64,000 nucleotides of DNA, from the NCBI RefSeq assembly GCF_025567195.1, contig NZ_JAOQJF010000001.1:62001-126000 (forward strand). The letters are read 5' to 3'. This stretch comes from Alitiscatomonas aceti (GTDB lineage: Bacteria; Bacillota; Clostridia; Lachnospirales; Lachnospiraceae). How positions within the stretch are numbered: position 1 is the first letter of the stretch; every line of letters starts with the position of its first letter. The translations under genes and the position numbers were made by a program. The notes under the pieces are model-generated. The model was not told where the DNA came from and searched no databases. It worked only from the letters and a program-made list of their open reading frames with translations. Below are positions 31,969 through 40,193 of the stretch, piece by piece.

Positions 31969-33711
31969 TTACATATTCCCCTCTTGATTTTCCCACCGGG
32001 CGGTCCACCTTCTGCATATCTCCAAAACCTGCTTCATCTGCCCTGTGAGCCGGTTCCTCTGACGCACGAAGCGGGTCTGCACCGCCAGATAATATTCCTC
32101 TTCCGTATTTTCCCGGGTCAGTCCCTCTGCCATGGCAAGCCCGGAAAAAACAGGAGCCTTCACCGCCGGATCCTGGTGGTACGGACTGGACGCCGTATAG
32201 GTGATCCTCGCCAGCTCCCCGGCAGTCTCCAGAATGGCGTCATCTGTATTTTCCTGGCCTTCCATGGACGCTTCAAGGTCCATGACCGCCTCCCTCAGCC
32301 TGCCAAGCACCGGCCACACCGGAGAAAGGTCAAAGTCTCCGCCAAGCCTCTCTTCAATGGCGCGGAGGCGGGACTCCATAAAGTCCACAAAGCCGCTCAT
32401 GTCTGCCGGGAGCTTCCCGCAGTTCGCGAAGAATGCCGCCAGCTCCCCAATGACCCTTGTATCCCGCAGCGCCACCTCCGGATCCACCTTATCAAAGGTA
32501 TCCTCTCTGGTGTGCCACCAGTAAAACATTTCATGATCCTTTTTTATAAACTTCGGCATAATGGCAAAGGGAATATCCGCTCCCCAGAAGGTCTGGTCTG
32601 CAAACCGGGTCATGGACACCGGCGGATCCGGCTCCCCCTCGTTGAATCCCCTCAGGAATTCCCGGTCAAAGTCTGCTCCTTCCAGCATGGACGTCTGGAA
32701 CCCCACCACATCAGAGCCCTTGCAGCCACAGATATCCATATTGATATGCGCCACACAATTTTCCTTCAGCTCCTCCCAATGGTGGTCGTAATACCAGGCG
32801 GATCCGGCATAACGGCCGTCTGAATGGCCGGACCACCAGGCGAACACCACTGACCGCTCCAGCCGCTCCCGGTTCTCCTGGAACACTCTGGCAAGCTCCA
32901 TCATGGCGGCGTTGGCCACTCCGTTATCCGTGGCCCCCTCATACCAGGAATCATAATGGCCGGAGACGAGTACAAATTTTTCCGACCTTCCCTGGATCCG
33001 CGCCACTGGCATGGTGCTGGAAACGATCCCCTGGCACATCTCAATGCTGAGACGCACGGTCAGCGGACCGGACTCCAGCCGTTTTTGCAGCTCCTCCCCG
33101 GCGCTTTTCCCGATCTCCGCAAACGGGATCCCCGGATAATGCCAGACCAGGTCCTCCGGCTCCGGCGTTCCCCAGACTCCCCCCAGAGTCCCATGGTGCG
33201 CCAGGTCCGCGTGCCAGATGGTCAGCACCCCCAGGGCTCCGGCCCGTTTTGCCTCACACGCAAACGAAAAGCTGTTCTCATACGTCAGGACCAGTTTCCC
33301 GGAAAAACCGGCCATCCTGGCCCTCTGCTCTCTCTGGCTGCAGCCTCCGGCTGCGCTTGTCCGGTCAAAAACCAGCTCCGCCTCCAGATCCTTCGCTGTT
33401 CCGCTGTATACATACGGGGTCAGAGGCACCGCCGCCTCTATGCTGTCCCCCTGGACCCGCAGAGACGCCGCCCCGGGAAGGCTCCGGTATACCTGGTATT
33501 TTTCCCGTTCCACAGGGATCCCCAGCTCCTCCATCCGTTCCGCGATCCGCTCGGCCGCTTCCTCTCCGTCTCTGGAGCCCGTATACCGGTCCAGGCGGCA
33601 GAACATCTCCACATCCTTCATGATCCGCGACTTGTCCAAGGCTCCGCTGACCGCTTCTGAAAATTCGGTTTTTTCATACAAAATCCTTTTTTTATCTTTT
33701 ATCTTCTTCAT
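31969..33711 (-). CDS. M28 family metallopeptidase with PA domain
   Basis: This 580-aa protein has an N-terminal region, a PA-like insert (about 90-200: GKLVLTYENSFSFACEAKRA) and a zinc aminopeptidase core. The metal ligands are visible in SGHYDSWYEGATDNGVANA (His, Asp), AWWSGHSDGRYAGSAWY and HINMDICGCKGSD. WWHTREDTFDKVDPE supplies the late His typical of M28. I see no signal peptide; the N-terminus is lysine-rich (MKKIKDKKR), so it may be cytoplasmic, digesting imported peptides. An AAGGGG ribosome site abuts the ATG, closer than normal. It heads a two-gene unit with the peptide-binding lipoprotein. Confidence 0.88.
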   Translation of the reverse strand: MKKIKDKKRILYEKTEFSEAVSGALDKSRIMKDVEMFCRLDRYTGSRDGEEAAERIAERMEELGIPVEREKYQVYRSLPGAASLRVQGDSIEAAVPLTPYVYSGTAKDLEAELVFDRTSAAGGCSQREQRARMAGFSGKLVLTYENSFSFACEAKRAGALGVLTIWHADLAHHGTLGGVWGTPEPEDLVWHYPGIPFAEIGKSAGEELQKRLESGPLTVRLSIEMCQGIVSSTMPVARIQGRSEKFVLVSGHYDSWYEGATDNGVANAAMMELARVFQENRERLERSVVFAWWSGHSDGRYAGSAWYYDHHWEELKENCVAHINMDICGCKGSDVVGFQTSMLEGADFDREFLRGFNEGEPDPPVSMTRFADQTFWGADIPFAIMPKFIKKDHEMFYWWHTREDTFDKVDPEVALRDTRVIGELAAFFANCGKLPADMSGFVDFMESRLRAIEERLGGDFDLSPVWPVLGRLREAVMDLEASMEGQENTDDAILETAGELARITYTASSPYHQDPAVKAPVFSGLAMAEGLTRENTEEEYYLAVQTRFVRQRNRLTGQMKQVLEICRRWTARWENQEGNM

Positions 33712-33747
33712 CCCCTTTTATAAATATTAAAATATTTTCATATATTC

Positions 33748-33776
33748 ATAGTATCATCTGATTATTTTCTCGTCAA
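33748..33776 (-). promoter_or_regulatory. Promoter of the M28 peptidase operon
   Basis: On the minus strand TTGACG (33771-33776), 17 bp, TACTAT (33748-33753), 36 bp before the start codon. Confidence 0.65.
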
Positions 33777-33785
33777 TAGATTCAT

Positions 33786-33844
33786 TCACAAAAACAAAAA
33801 GAAAGTGTACAGTTCCCTTTTTTACGGTTATCTGTACACTTTCT
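33786..33844 (-). terminator. Terminator of gpmI
   Basis: AGAAAGTGTACAG and CTGTACACTTTCT form a 13-bp perfect stem (33800-33812 with 33832-33844). On the minus strand TTTTTGTTTTTG follows it. Confidence 0.9.
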
Positions 33845-33889
33845 CTTATTCTGAATGAATCTGTCTCCCGGCGCGGCGTCCCGGTCTCC

Positions 33890-35431
33890 TTACCGCTTCA
33901 CCAGCAGAGATTTCCCAGTCATCTCCTTCGGCTGCTCCATGCCCATGAGCTCGATGAGCGTCGGAGCAATATCGGCCAGGCAGCCGCCCTCTCTGAGGCC
34001 ATACTCTGCGCCTGCATTCACCAGGATAAACGGCACCGGATTCGTCGTATGGGCCGTAAACGGTTCTCCGGTCTCATAATCCACCAGCTGCTCCACATTT
34101 CCATGGTCTGCGCAGATGAACATTGCGCCGTCTGCTTTTTCTATGGCCTCCACGGCTCTTCCCACACAGGCATCCACAGCCTCCACCGCCTGGATGGCCG
34201 CGTTCTCCACTCCCGTATGGCCCACCATATCCGGGTTGGCAAAGTTGATGATGATCACATCATATTTTCCAGAGCCGATGGCCTCCACCAGCTTATCGCA
34301 CACCGCCGGGGCGCTCATCTCCGGCTGCAGGTCATATGTGGCCACCTTGGGGGATTTCACCAGGATCCGCACCTCTCCCGGATTGGGCTCCTCCACACCG
34401 CCATTGAAGAAGAAGGTCACATGGGCATACTTCTCTGTCTCCGCGATCCTGGCCTGGGTCATATGGTGATCCGCCAGGAACTGGCCCAGGGTATTGGTGA
34501 TGGCTTCCTTTTTAAAGGCCACCAGCTTATTGGGGATGGTCTCATCGTAATCCGTAAAGCAGACGTAGACCAGCTCCAGTCTCTTATCCCGGTCAAAGCC
34601 TGTGAACGCATCGTCACAGAACGCGCGGGTGATCTCTCTGGCCCGGTCCGGACGGAAGTTGAAGAAGATCACAGAGTCCTTATCCTGGACCAGACCCACA
34701 GGCCGTCCGTTCTCAGTGATCACCGTGGGAACCACGAACTCGTCGGTCTTTCCTTCATCATAAGACGCCTGTACGGCCGCAGCGGCGCAGGGATCCTGCT
34801 TTCCCTCTCCCTTTGTAAGGGCCTTGTAAGCCAGCTCCACACGATCCCAGCGGTTATCCCGGTCCATGGCGTAATAACGGCCCATGACAGAGGCCACCTT
34901 ACCGACACCCAGTTCCTTCATTTTTCCTTCCAGCGCCTCCACAAACTCCCGGCCAGAGGAGGGAGGCGTATCCCTTCCATCCAGGAAGCAATGGACAAAC
35001 ACCTTATCCAGTCCGTTTCTTCTGGCCAGCTCCAGAAGCCCGAAGATATGGGTCATGTGGCTGTGTACGCCTCCGTCGGATACCAGTCCCATCAGATGAA
35101 GGGCAGAGCCGTTCTTTTTACAATTCTCCACTGCCTTTAAAAACTCGCTGTTTTCAAAGAAATCCCCATCCTCGATGGCCTTTGTGATCTTCGTCAGCTC
35201 CTGGTATACGATGCGGCCTGCGCCCATGTTCAGATGGCCCACCTCAGAGTTGCCCATCTGCCCGTCGGGAAGCCCCACGGCCAGCCCGCTGGCATTTCCC
35301 TCCACAAAGGGGCATTCCTTCATCAGCCGGTCCATCACCGGGGTATTGGCCTCCAGGACCGCATTTCCCCGCTTTTCCTTATTTAATCCATATCCGTCCA
35401 GGATCATCAATACAACTGGTTTTCTGCTCAT
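33890..35431 (-). CDS. gpmI: 2,3-bisphosphoglycerate-independent phosphoglycerate mutase
   Basis: GpmI (513 aa) interconverts 3- and 2-phosphoglycerate in glycolysis using two manganese ions and a phosphoserine intermediate. The N-terminal VVLMILDGYGLN supplies metal-binding Asp. The catalytic serine lies in GQMGNSEVGHLNMGAGR. The C-terminal domain has NFANPDMVGHTG and FICADHGNVEQL metal ligands. I chose the ATG at 35431 after GGAGTGGAAG, giving MSRKPVVLMI. Single-gene unit with promoter at 35480-35508 and a strong terminator. gpmI is required during spore formation and germination in spore formers. Confidence 0.96.
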   Translation of the reverse strand: MSRKPVVLMILDGYGLNKEKRGNAVLEANTPVMDRLMKECPFVEGNASGLAVGLPDGQMGNSEVGHLNMGAGRIVYQELTKITKAIEDGDFFENSEFLKAVENCKKNGSALHLMGLVSDGGVHSHMTHIFGLLELARRNGLDKVFVHCFLDGRDTPPSSGREFVEALEGKMKELGVGKVASVMGRYYAMDRDNRWDRVELAYKALTKGEGKQDPCAAAAVQASYDEGKTDEFVVPTVITENGRPVGLVQDKDSVIFFNFRPDRAREITRAFCDDAFTGFDRDKRLELVYVCFTDYDETIPNKLVAFKKEAITNTLGQFLADHHMTQARIAETEKYAHVTFFFNGGVEEPNPGEVRILVKSPKVATYDLQPEMSAPAVCDKLVEAIGSGKYDVIIINFANPDMVGHTGVENAAIQAVEAVDACVGRAVEAIEKADGAMFICADHGNVEQLVDYETGEPFTAHTTNPVPFILVNAGAEYGLREGGCLADIAPTLIELMGMEQPKEMTGKSLLVKR

Positions 35432-35479
35432 ATATTTCTTCCACTCCTTTATTGGTCTGTATCCTTTAGAAACGCTTCT

Positions 35480-35508
35480 ATTGTATATCATTTAACAAAT
35501 TCCCGCAA
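35480..35508 (-). promoter_or_regulatory. Promoter of gpmI
   Basis: On the minus strand TTGCGG (35503-35508), a 17-bp spacer and TACAAT (35480-35485). The rest of the 425-bp gene-free stretch up to the tRNAs (35432-35856) holds a CTGTTAT/ATAACAG hairpin near 35525-35542, a GCCGGCGG/CCGCCGGC hairpin at 35678-35703 and the tRNA promoter; I see no gene in it. Confidence 0.6.
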
Positions 35509-35677
35509 CTGTTTCATGGAAGTATCTGTTATTTTTATAACAGGGTACCTCTGGTATTTTTTAATTTTTCTTTTTTCTTCACACTTCCTTCACAGAGATT
35601 CCAAACTTTCGTCACATTTTTCCCGTATCCTATTATCTGTAACAAGGTACCAGACCTTTATACACTTTTTCATACTT

Positions 35678-35703
35678 GGCCGGCGGCTCATACCCGCCGG
35701 CTC
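35678..35703. repeat. GC-rich inverted repeat in non-coding stretch
   Basis: GCCGGCGG and CCGCCGGC flank an 8-9 base loop inside an AT-rich, gene-free region between gpmI and the tRNA genes. Neither side has a clear T-run, so it is not an obvious terminator. Confidence 0.5.
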
Positions 35704-35797
35704 CTCCCATTTATAAAGAGCTCCGGCGTTTTTACTGGATCCACATTTCTCCCTTTAGATTCTTGTTGAATTTTTTGAAATTTTTTGTATTTTCCTC

Positions 35798-35826
35798 TTG
35801 CTTTTTTTGAAACCCTGTGGTATTAT
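35798..35826 (+). promoter_or_regulatory. Promoter of the tRNA pair
   Basis: TTGCTT (35798-35803), 17 bp, TATTAT (35821-35826), about 30 bp before the first tRNA. Confidence 0.6.
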
Positions 35827-35856
35827 TAATGAGCTCGCTGATACAGAGCACAACAT

Positions 35857-35930
35857 CGAGGCGTGGCTCAGTTTGGTAGAGTGCTGCGTTCGGGACGCAG
35901 AGGTCGCAAGTTCGAATCTTGTCGCCTCGA
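35857..35930 (+). tRNA. tRNA-Pro (anticodon CGG)
   Basis: A complete cloverleaf is visible. The acceptor is CGAGGCG/CGCCTCG (7 bp, perfect), the D stem GCTC/GAGT and the anticodon stem CTGCG/CGCAG, with loop TTCGGGA giving anticodon CGG. The T arm is GCAAG-TTCGAAT-CTTGT and the discriminator is A. CCA is not encoded. It reads proline CCG codons. It lies 4 bp upstream of tRNA-Glu in one transcript. Confidence 0.95.
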
Positions 35931-35934
35931 TTCC

Positions 35935-36006
35935 GGCCTGTTGGTCAAGCGGTCAAGACGACGCCCTCTCACGGCGTAAACCCGGGTTCGATTCCCGGAC
36001 AGGTCA
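35935..36006 (+). tRNA. tRNA-Glu (anticodon CTC)
   Basis: The acceptor is GGCCTGT/ACAGGTC with one G-U pair. The D arm is GGTCAAGCGGTCAAGAC. The anticodon stem ACGCC/GGCGT has loop CTCTCAC and anticodon CTC. The T arm is CCGGG-TTCGATT-CCCGG. CCA is not encoded. It decodes GAG; the major TTC-anticodon tRNA-Glu must lie elsewhere. A terminator follows 7 bp downstream. Confidence 0.95.
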
Positions 36007-36012
36007 CGATTT

Positions 36013-36049
36013 AAACCGGTTATCTGAAATTCAGATAGCCGGTTTTTTG
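36013..36049 (+). terminator. Terminator of the tRNA pair
   Basis: ACCGGTTATCTGA and TCAGATAGCCGGT form a long stem with one G-T pair, followed by TTTTTTGTTT on the plus strand. Confidence 0.9.
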
Positions 36050-36125
36050 TTTCCAGTATCCTGCCGAGCAGGACCTCCTTCGGAAAGCCCGGCCCCCACT
36101 CCTGTTCTTTAAAGCTCCTGGACAC

Positions 36126-36188
36126 AAAATGGGATGCTGCCGGAGCCGGAAAAAAGCCCGCTCCACGCTGCATCCCATTTTTAATTTT
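36126..36188. terminator. Bidirectional terminator-like hairpin after the DUF1292 gene
   Basis: AAAATGGGATGC (36126-36137) pairs with GCATCCCATTTT (36170-36181). T-rich tracts follow on the plus side (TTTTTAATTTT) and, weaker, on the minus side. Confidence 0.65.
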
Positions 36189-36199
36189 ATCTGCGGCTC

Positions 36200-36544
36200 C
36201 TATTCCACCTCGTCCTCGCTGACCAGCTCGTCGTACTCCGCGGAGTCCAGAAGCTCGTCAAAGGCATCTGCCACGATCTCATACTCCTCATCGCTGTCAA
36301 TGTTCTCCAGATCCGGATTTCCATTGATATCTTCCACATAACGGTATAAGTAAACCTCTCCGTCTTCGGCCTCTCTGCCATCCAGGGGAAGAAGGGCGAT
36401 GTACTCTTTCTCTCCAGCCTCAAAGATCGTCAGCACCACGCACTCCAGCTCTGTGCCGTCGTCCAGAGTCAGGGTCACTGTCATCTCTTCATCGTTCTCA
36501 GCGTCCGGGTTTACAGGACCGTTCTTTAAATTTTCGTTTGCCAT
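36200..36544 (-). CDS. DUF1292 family protein
   Basis: The 114-aa, very acidic protein carries the DUF1292 core: MTVTLTLDDGTELECVVLTI, FEAGEKEYIALLPLDGRE, then VYLYRYVED and EEYEIVADAFDELLDS. This small family (YrzB in Bacillus) is widespread in Firmicutes; its function is unknown. It is 74 bp downstream of cobO on the same strand and may belong to the end of that operon, or have its own promoter. AGAGAGGAACG precedes the ATG. Confidence 0.88.
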   Translation of the reverse strand: MANENLKNGPVNPDAENDEEMTVTLTLDDGTELECVVLTIFEAGEKEYIALLPLDGREAEDGEVYLYRYVEDINGNPDLENIDSDEEYEIVADAFDELLDSAEYDELVSEDEVE

Positions 36545-36618
36545 AACCGTTCCTCTCTTTTTTCAAGTGTACCATATTTTATAAGGTAAATACAGCATAT
36601 CAGTAAACCCCGTAAAAA

Positions 36619-37134
36619 TCAATACTCAATTCCCTTTCTTGCCAAAATCCCCCGGTCATAGGGGTGTCTGACCTTTTGGATCTCCGACACATAATCAGCG
36701 GCTCCGAGGATCCGCTCCGACGGCGATCTGCCGGTCAGTACCACCTCCAGCCCACCGGGCCTGTCCTCCAGAAACTCCAGGACCCGTTCCTCGGGCACCA
36801 TGCCGTAGGTCATGGCCGCCATGATCTCGTCCAGGATCAGAAGGTCCGCCCCCTCCGCCAGCTCCACGGCCCGGAAAAACTGTTCCAGATTCCACCGGGC
36901 TGCCTGCTCTCTGGTCTCCCGGTCCATGGCCGATACGAAGCCGAAGGTCCTTTCACAGGGGATCACCGTGATCCCTGGAATATGGCCCAGTACGGCCACC
37001 TCCCCGGAATCGTCGCTTTTTAAAAATCGCACCATCACCACCTTAAGCCCACGTCCGGCGGCCCGGACAGCCATTCCCACAGCCGCGCTGGTCTTTCCCT
37101 TTCCGTCTCCGCAGTAAATATGCACCAATGCCAT
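36619..37134 (-). CDS. cobO: Cob(I)yrinic acid a,c-diamide adenosyltransferase
   Basis: This 171-aa CobA/CobO/BtuR-type enzyme transfers adenosyl from ATP to reduced corrinoid to make adenosylcobalamin. The unusual P-loop IYCGDGKGKTSAAVG at the N-terminus and the Walker-B-like LLILDEIMAAMTYGMV are characteristic, as is LTGRSPSERILGAADYVSEI. No other corrinoid synthesis genes are in the window, so it may serve salvage of exogenous cobamides. It lies 46 bp after a UvrD-type helicase gene. Confidence 0.93.
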   Translation of the reverse strand: MALVHIYCGDGKGKTSAAVGMAVRAAGRGLKVVMVRFLKSDDSGEVAVLGHIPGITVIPCERTFGFVSAMDRETREQAARWNLEQFFRAVELAEGADLLILDEIMAAMTYGMVPEERVLEFLEDRPGGLEVVLTGRSPSERILGAADYVSEIQKVRHPYDRGILARKGIEY

Positions 37135-37180
37135 CTGCTGTCCCTTCTCCTTCCATACACTGTCCTGTCCATACGGCTCC

Positions 37181-39031
37181 TCAGTCCATGCATTCCTTCA
37201 CGAACCGGGAGATCTCCTGCTTTCTGTGATACCGTTCCTTCACCGCGCAGAGATGGAGCCGCTCCTTCGCCCGGGTCATGGCCACATAAAAGAGACGCCG
37301 CTCCTCCTCGATGTCTGCCGGAAGCCCCGCCTTGTGGTGGGGGACGATGCCCTCGTTGGCATCAACGACAAATACGATCCTGTATTCCAGCCCCTTGGAG
37401 CTGTGCATGGTGGAGAGGGTCACTCCCTCCGGCCTGCCCGGATCCTTTGCCTCTCTTCTCTTTTCCTTCAGCGTCTCCTCATACTGGCGGATGTGCTCCT
37501 TCCATTGCTCCAGGGTGGAAAAGCCGGCCGCGCTCTCTTCGATCTGGCTGGCAATATCGAAAAATTCCTCTGGCCGGATCCGCCGGAATGCGGCAAATTC
37601 CTTTAAATAGGTATCATAGCCAACGGCCTGGCGGATGTAGTGGATGGCAGGGCCGGGCCTCAGCCGTCCGATGGTCCGCAGATCCCCCTCCAGGTCCATG
37701 ACCCGCTCCTGCATCCAGTCCCGGTCCCGGTAAAAATCCCTGACCTGGTCCAGGGACACCAGAGGCGTTTCAAAGGCGTCCCTGGAAAAATACCGGTTGG
37801 GCCGGTTCATGATCCGGAAGAAATCGCTGCGGGCCCGGCTCCCATGGCCCAGCTCCAGATACGCCATCAGATCCTTTGCAATCCAGTGACCGTAAAGGCT
37901 GGGGATCACATCCCGCATGGAAAAGGGGATGTTATATTCCATCAGTTTTTCTGCCAGAAGCCCCGTTCCGTTCCCGGTCCGGAACAGTACGGCCATGTCC
38001 TCAAAGGCAAAGCCCGCCTGGGCGTACTGGCGGATCCGCTTGGCCGTTCCCTCGGCCTCTGCCAGAGGATTTTCATACACGGATACATCCACGGGGCGTC
38101 CGGAGCCATGGACCGGAACCAGTTCCTTTTTAAAACGGACCCGGTTCCGGGATATGAGCTTTAAGGAGGTCTCCACGATCTCCCTGGAGGAACGGTAGTT
38201 TTCCGCCAGGAGTACGCGGCGGGCCCCCGGATAGTCCTTTTCAAAGCCCAGCATGATCTCCGGCTTCGCTCCCCGGAACCGGTAAATGGACTGGTCGTCA
38301 TCTCCCACGATGAAAAGATTATTTTCCGGCAGAGCCAGCATCTTCACGATCTCATACTGGATCCGGTTAATGTCCTGGAACTCGTCCACCAGGATATACC
38401 GGAATTTCCGCTGCCAGGCGGAAAGGATATCCTTTCTCTGGGAAAACAGCTCATAGCACATGACCAGCATGTCGTCGAAGTCCAGCTTTCCCCTGGCCCG
38501 CAGCATATCCTCATAGCCGGTGTACAGCCGTTTGAACCATTCCTCCGGACAGTTCTGGGAATAGTAGCAGGAAAGGTCCATCTGGCTTCCCTTTACATAG
38601 CTGATCTCGTTGATCACGGCGGAGATGAACTCGCCCTCGTCCTCCACCTCCAGTTCAGAGTTTTCGAGAAATTCCCTGAAATACTGGCGTTTTTCCTCCT
38701 CACCCAGGACACAGCCCGCCGGAAACCGGTACGCCAGCTTAAGGATCCTGTAAAAAACAGAGTGGAAGGTACCAAAGGTCACCCTTCCACTTTCTGTATC
38801 GTTTTCTCTGACCGCCGGTCTCAGGGAATAGAACCGCTCCTCCATCTCCCTGGCCGACGCCTTTGTAAAAGTGATCACAAGGATCTCTGACGGGCGGACT
38901 CCTGCCCCCAGGAGTCCCGCGATCCTATGGGTGATCACGGTGGTCTTTCCGGACCCCGGCCCCGCCAGGACCATCATGGGCCCCGTCTTATGGGACAGGG
39001 CCGTTTTCTGCGCTTCATTAAATTTCATCAT
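37181..39031 (-). CDS. UvrD/Rep-type superfamily 1 helicase
   Basis: The 616-aa protein has all SF1A helicase motifs: FNEAQKTALSH (Q motif), LAGPGSGKTTVITHRI (I), ILVDEFQDINRIQYEIV (II), FIVGDDDQSIYRFRGAKP (III), VTLSTMHSSKGLEYRIVF (V) and FYVAMTRAKERLHL (VI). It is shorter than PcrA/UvrD (about 720-740 aa) and lacks their C-terminal extension, so it is a separate paralogue. It unwinds DNA 3' to 5' by family; its pathway is unknown. The ATG follows the stop of the surface protein gene directly (TAGATGATG), so the two are coupled. Confidence 0.9.
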   Translation of the reverse strand: MMKFNEAQKTALSHKTGPMMVLAGPGSGKTTVITHRIAGLLGAGVRPSEILVITFTKASAREMEERFYSLRPAVRENDTESGRVTFGTFHSVFYRILKLAYRFPAGCVLGEEEKRQYFREFLENSELEVEDEGEFISAVINEISYVKGSQMDLSCYYSQNCPEEWFKRLYTGYEDMLRARGKLDFDDMLVMCYELFSQRKDILSAWQRKFRYILVDEFQDINRIQYEIVKMLALPENNLFIVGDDDQSIYRFRGAKPEIMLGFEKDYPGARRVLLAENYRSSREIVETSLKLISRNRVRFKKELVPVHGSGRPVDVSVYENPLAEAEGTAKRIRQYAQAGFAFEDMAVLFRTGNGTGLLAEKLMEYNIPFSMRDVIPSLYGHWIAKDLMAYLELGHGSRARSDFFRIMNRPNRYFSRDAFETPLVSLDQVRDFYRDRDWMQERVMDLEGDLRTIGRLRPGPAIHYIRQAVGYDTYLKEFAAFRRIRPEEFFDIASQIEESAAGFSTLEQWKEHIRQYEETLKEKRREAKDPGRPEGVTLSTMHSSKGLEYRIVFVVDANEGIVPHHKAGLPADIEEERRLFYVAMTRAKERLHLCAVKERYHRKQEISRFVKECMD

Positions 39032-40171
39032 CTATTCGCTGACAGTCTCCCTGTAGATAAAATCCTCCTCCAGGTCGTCCATGCGGATCTTTCTCCCCCA
39101 ATGGATGGAGGAATTGAAATTGCCCTCGGCAACTGTGACGAAGTCATCTCCAATGGTCAGGATGATCACCGAATGCTCTCCGCCCTGATTGTTATACATC
39201 CGGATATGGTCTCCCACCCGGAGCTCTCCCCAGTCCAGGCTGTCATACATCTCGTATGAAGCGTCCGGTCCATAAAGCTTATCCTGGACAATGTAAGCAA
39301 AGCCCAGGCAGCCGCCTCCGATGCTGTAGCTGTATTCGTAGGCGAAATTCCGGCGGAAGGTGTTGGAGTTGGTCCACCTCTTCCCCTCCGGATATTTCTT
39401 CTTCAGGGAAATGATCTTTTCGTATGCCTCCTCGTCGGTCATGTCTGTATTGACCGCGCCGCTCTCGATCTTCTCATTGTCCTCTGTCCGGACATCGTCG
39501 ATCTCCACGGAATCCTCGTCCGCATCCTGGCGGTATTCCCTCCAGTCGTCTCCGTCCACGATATCCACGACACAGTGATCTGTTTTATCCATCACATAAT
39601 AAACATCCTCAGACTCCGCATAGACCGTATCCTTTGCCTGGATCCCATTGTCATAAAAATAGTACTGGCTTCCGTCGATTTCCACCAGGCCGGTGGCCAT
39701 ATAACCGGATTCGTCAAAATAATACTGTTTGCTGGCGATCTTCTTCCAGCCAGTGGACATTTTTCCCTTGGAATCATAATACTGCTTTCCATAGCTGTCA
39801 CTGATCCACTGATTTACCGCTGTCCCTTCCCGGGAGGCAGCCGGAGCCGGCTCCATGATCTTCGTCTGGACCACTCCGTTCACCGTCCACGCGCCGTTTT
39901 CATTGACGTCAAAGCCGTCTACCCTGGAGGAAGCGAACATCCAGCCGTTTCCATCAAACCGGTAGCTCTCCGCCACGCCGTTCTGATCTCCATCCAGCCA
40001 GAACCAGCCGTTGGCCGGATATGTCCCATCGTCGTTCTGGTACCACCAGCCGCTGGTGCCGTCCTGGGACGCCGGGCGGCTCAGATCCTGTTTCCATTCT
40101 CCGGCAAAGGCCGGAACCGTCATGACCACAGTCATGGCGGCAGCCAGACCGCAGACCCACATTTTTTTCAT
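39032..40171 (-). CDS. Secreted cell-wall-binding protein with papain-like C-terminal domain
   Basis: From the ATG at 40171 (GAGGG upstream) the protein has 379 aa. A Sec signal peptide (VCGLAAAMTVVMTVPAFAGE) comes first. An N-terminal GWWYQNDDGTYPANGWFWLD repeat and a run of wall-binding repeats at about 140-200 (STGWKKIASKQYYFDESGYM, EIDGSQYYFYDNG) follow. The C-terminal 110 residues look like an NlpC/P60 or CHAP-type cysteine fold: the Cys is in GGGCLGFAYIVQDKL and the His in GDHIRMYNNQGGEHSVIIL. It may cut peptidoglycan peptides, but catalytic function is inferred. It sits oddly between gltX and a helicase gene, in the same operon. Confidence 0.8.
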   Translation of the reverse strand: MKKMWVCGLAAAMTVVMTVPAFAGEWKQDLSRPASQDGTSGWWYQNDDGTYPANGWFWLDGDQNGVAESYRFDGNGWMFASSRVDGFDVNENGAWTVNGVVQTKIMEPAPAASREGTAVNQWISDSYGKQYYDSKGKMSTGWKKIASKQYYFDESGYMATGLVEIDGSQYYFYDNGIQAKDTVYAESEDVYYVMDKTDHCVVDIVDGDDWREYRQDADEDSVEIDDVRTEDNEKIESGAVNTDMTDEEAYEKIISLKKKYPEGKRWTNSNTFRRNFAYEYSYSIGGGCLGFAYIVQDKLYGPDASYEMYDSLDWGELRVGDHIRMYNNQGGEHSVIILTIGDDFVTVAEGNFNSSIHWGRKIRMDDLEEDFIYRETVSE

Positions 40172-40193
40172 CTTTATTCCCTCTTTTCCTGTC

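Noticed and set aside
35516..35716. 66-aa plus-strand frame between gpmI and the tRNAs
   Set aside because: It overlaps the gpmI promoter and two hairpins and has no ribosome site.
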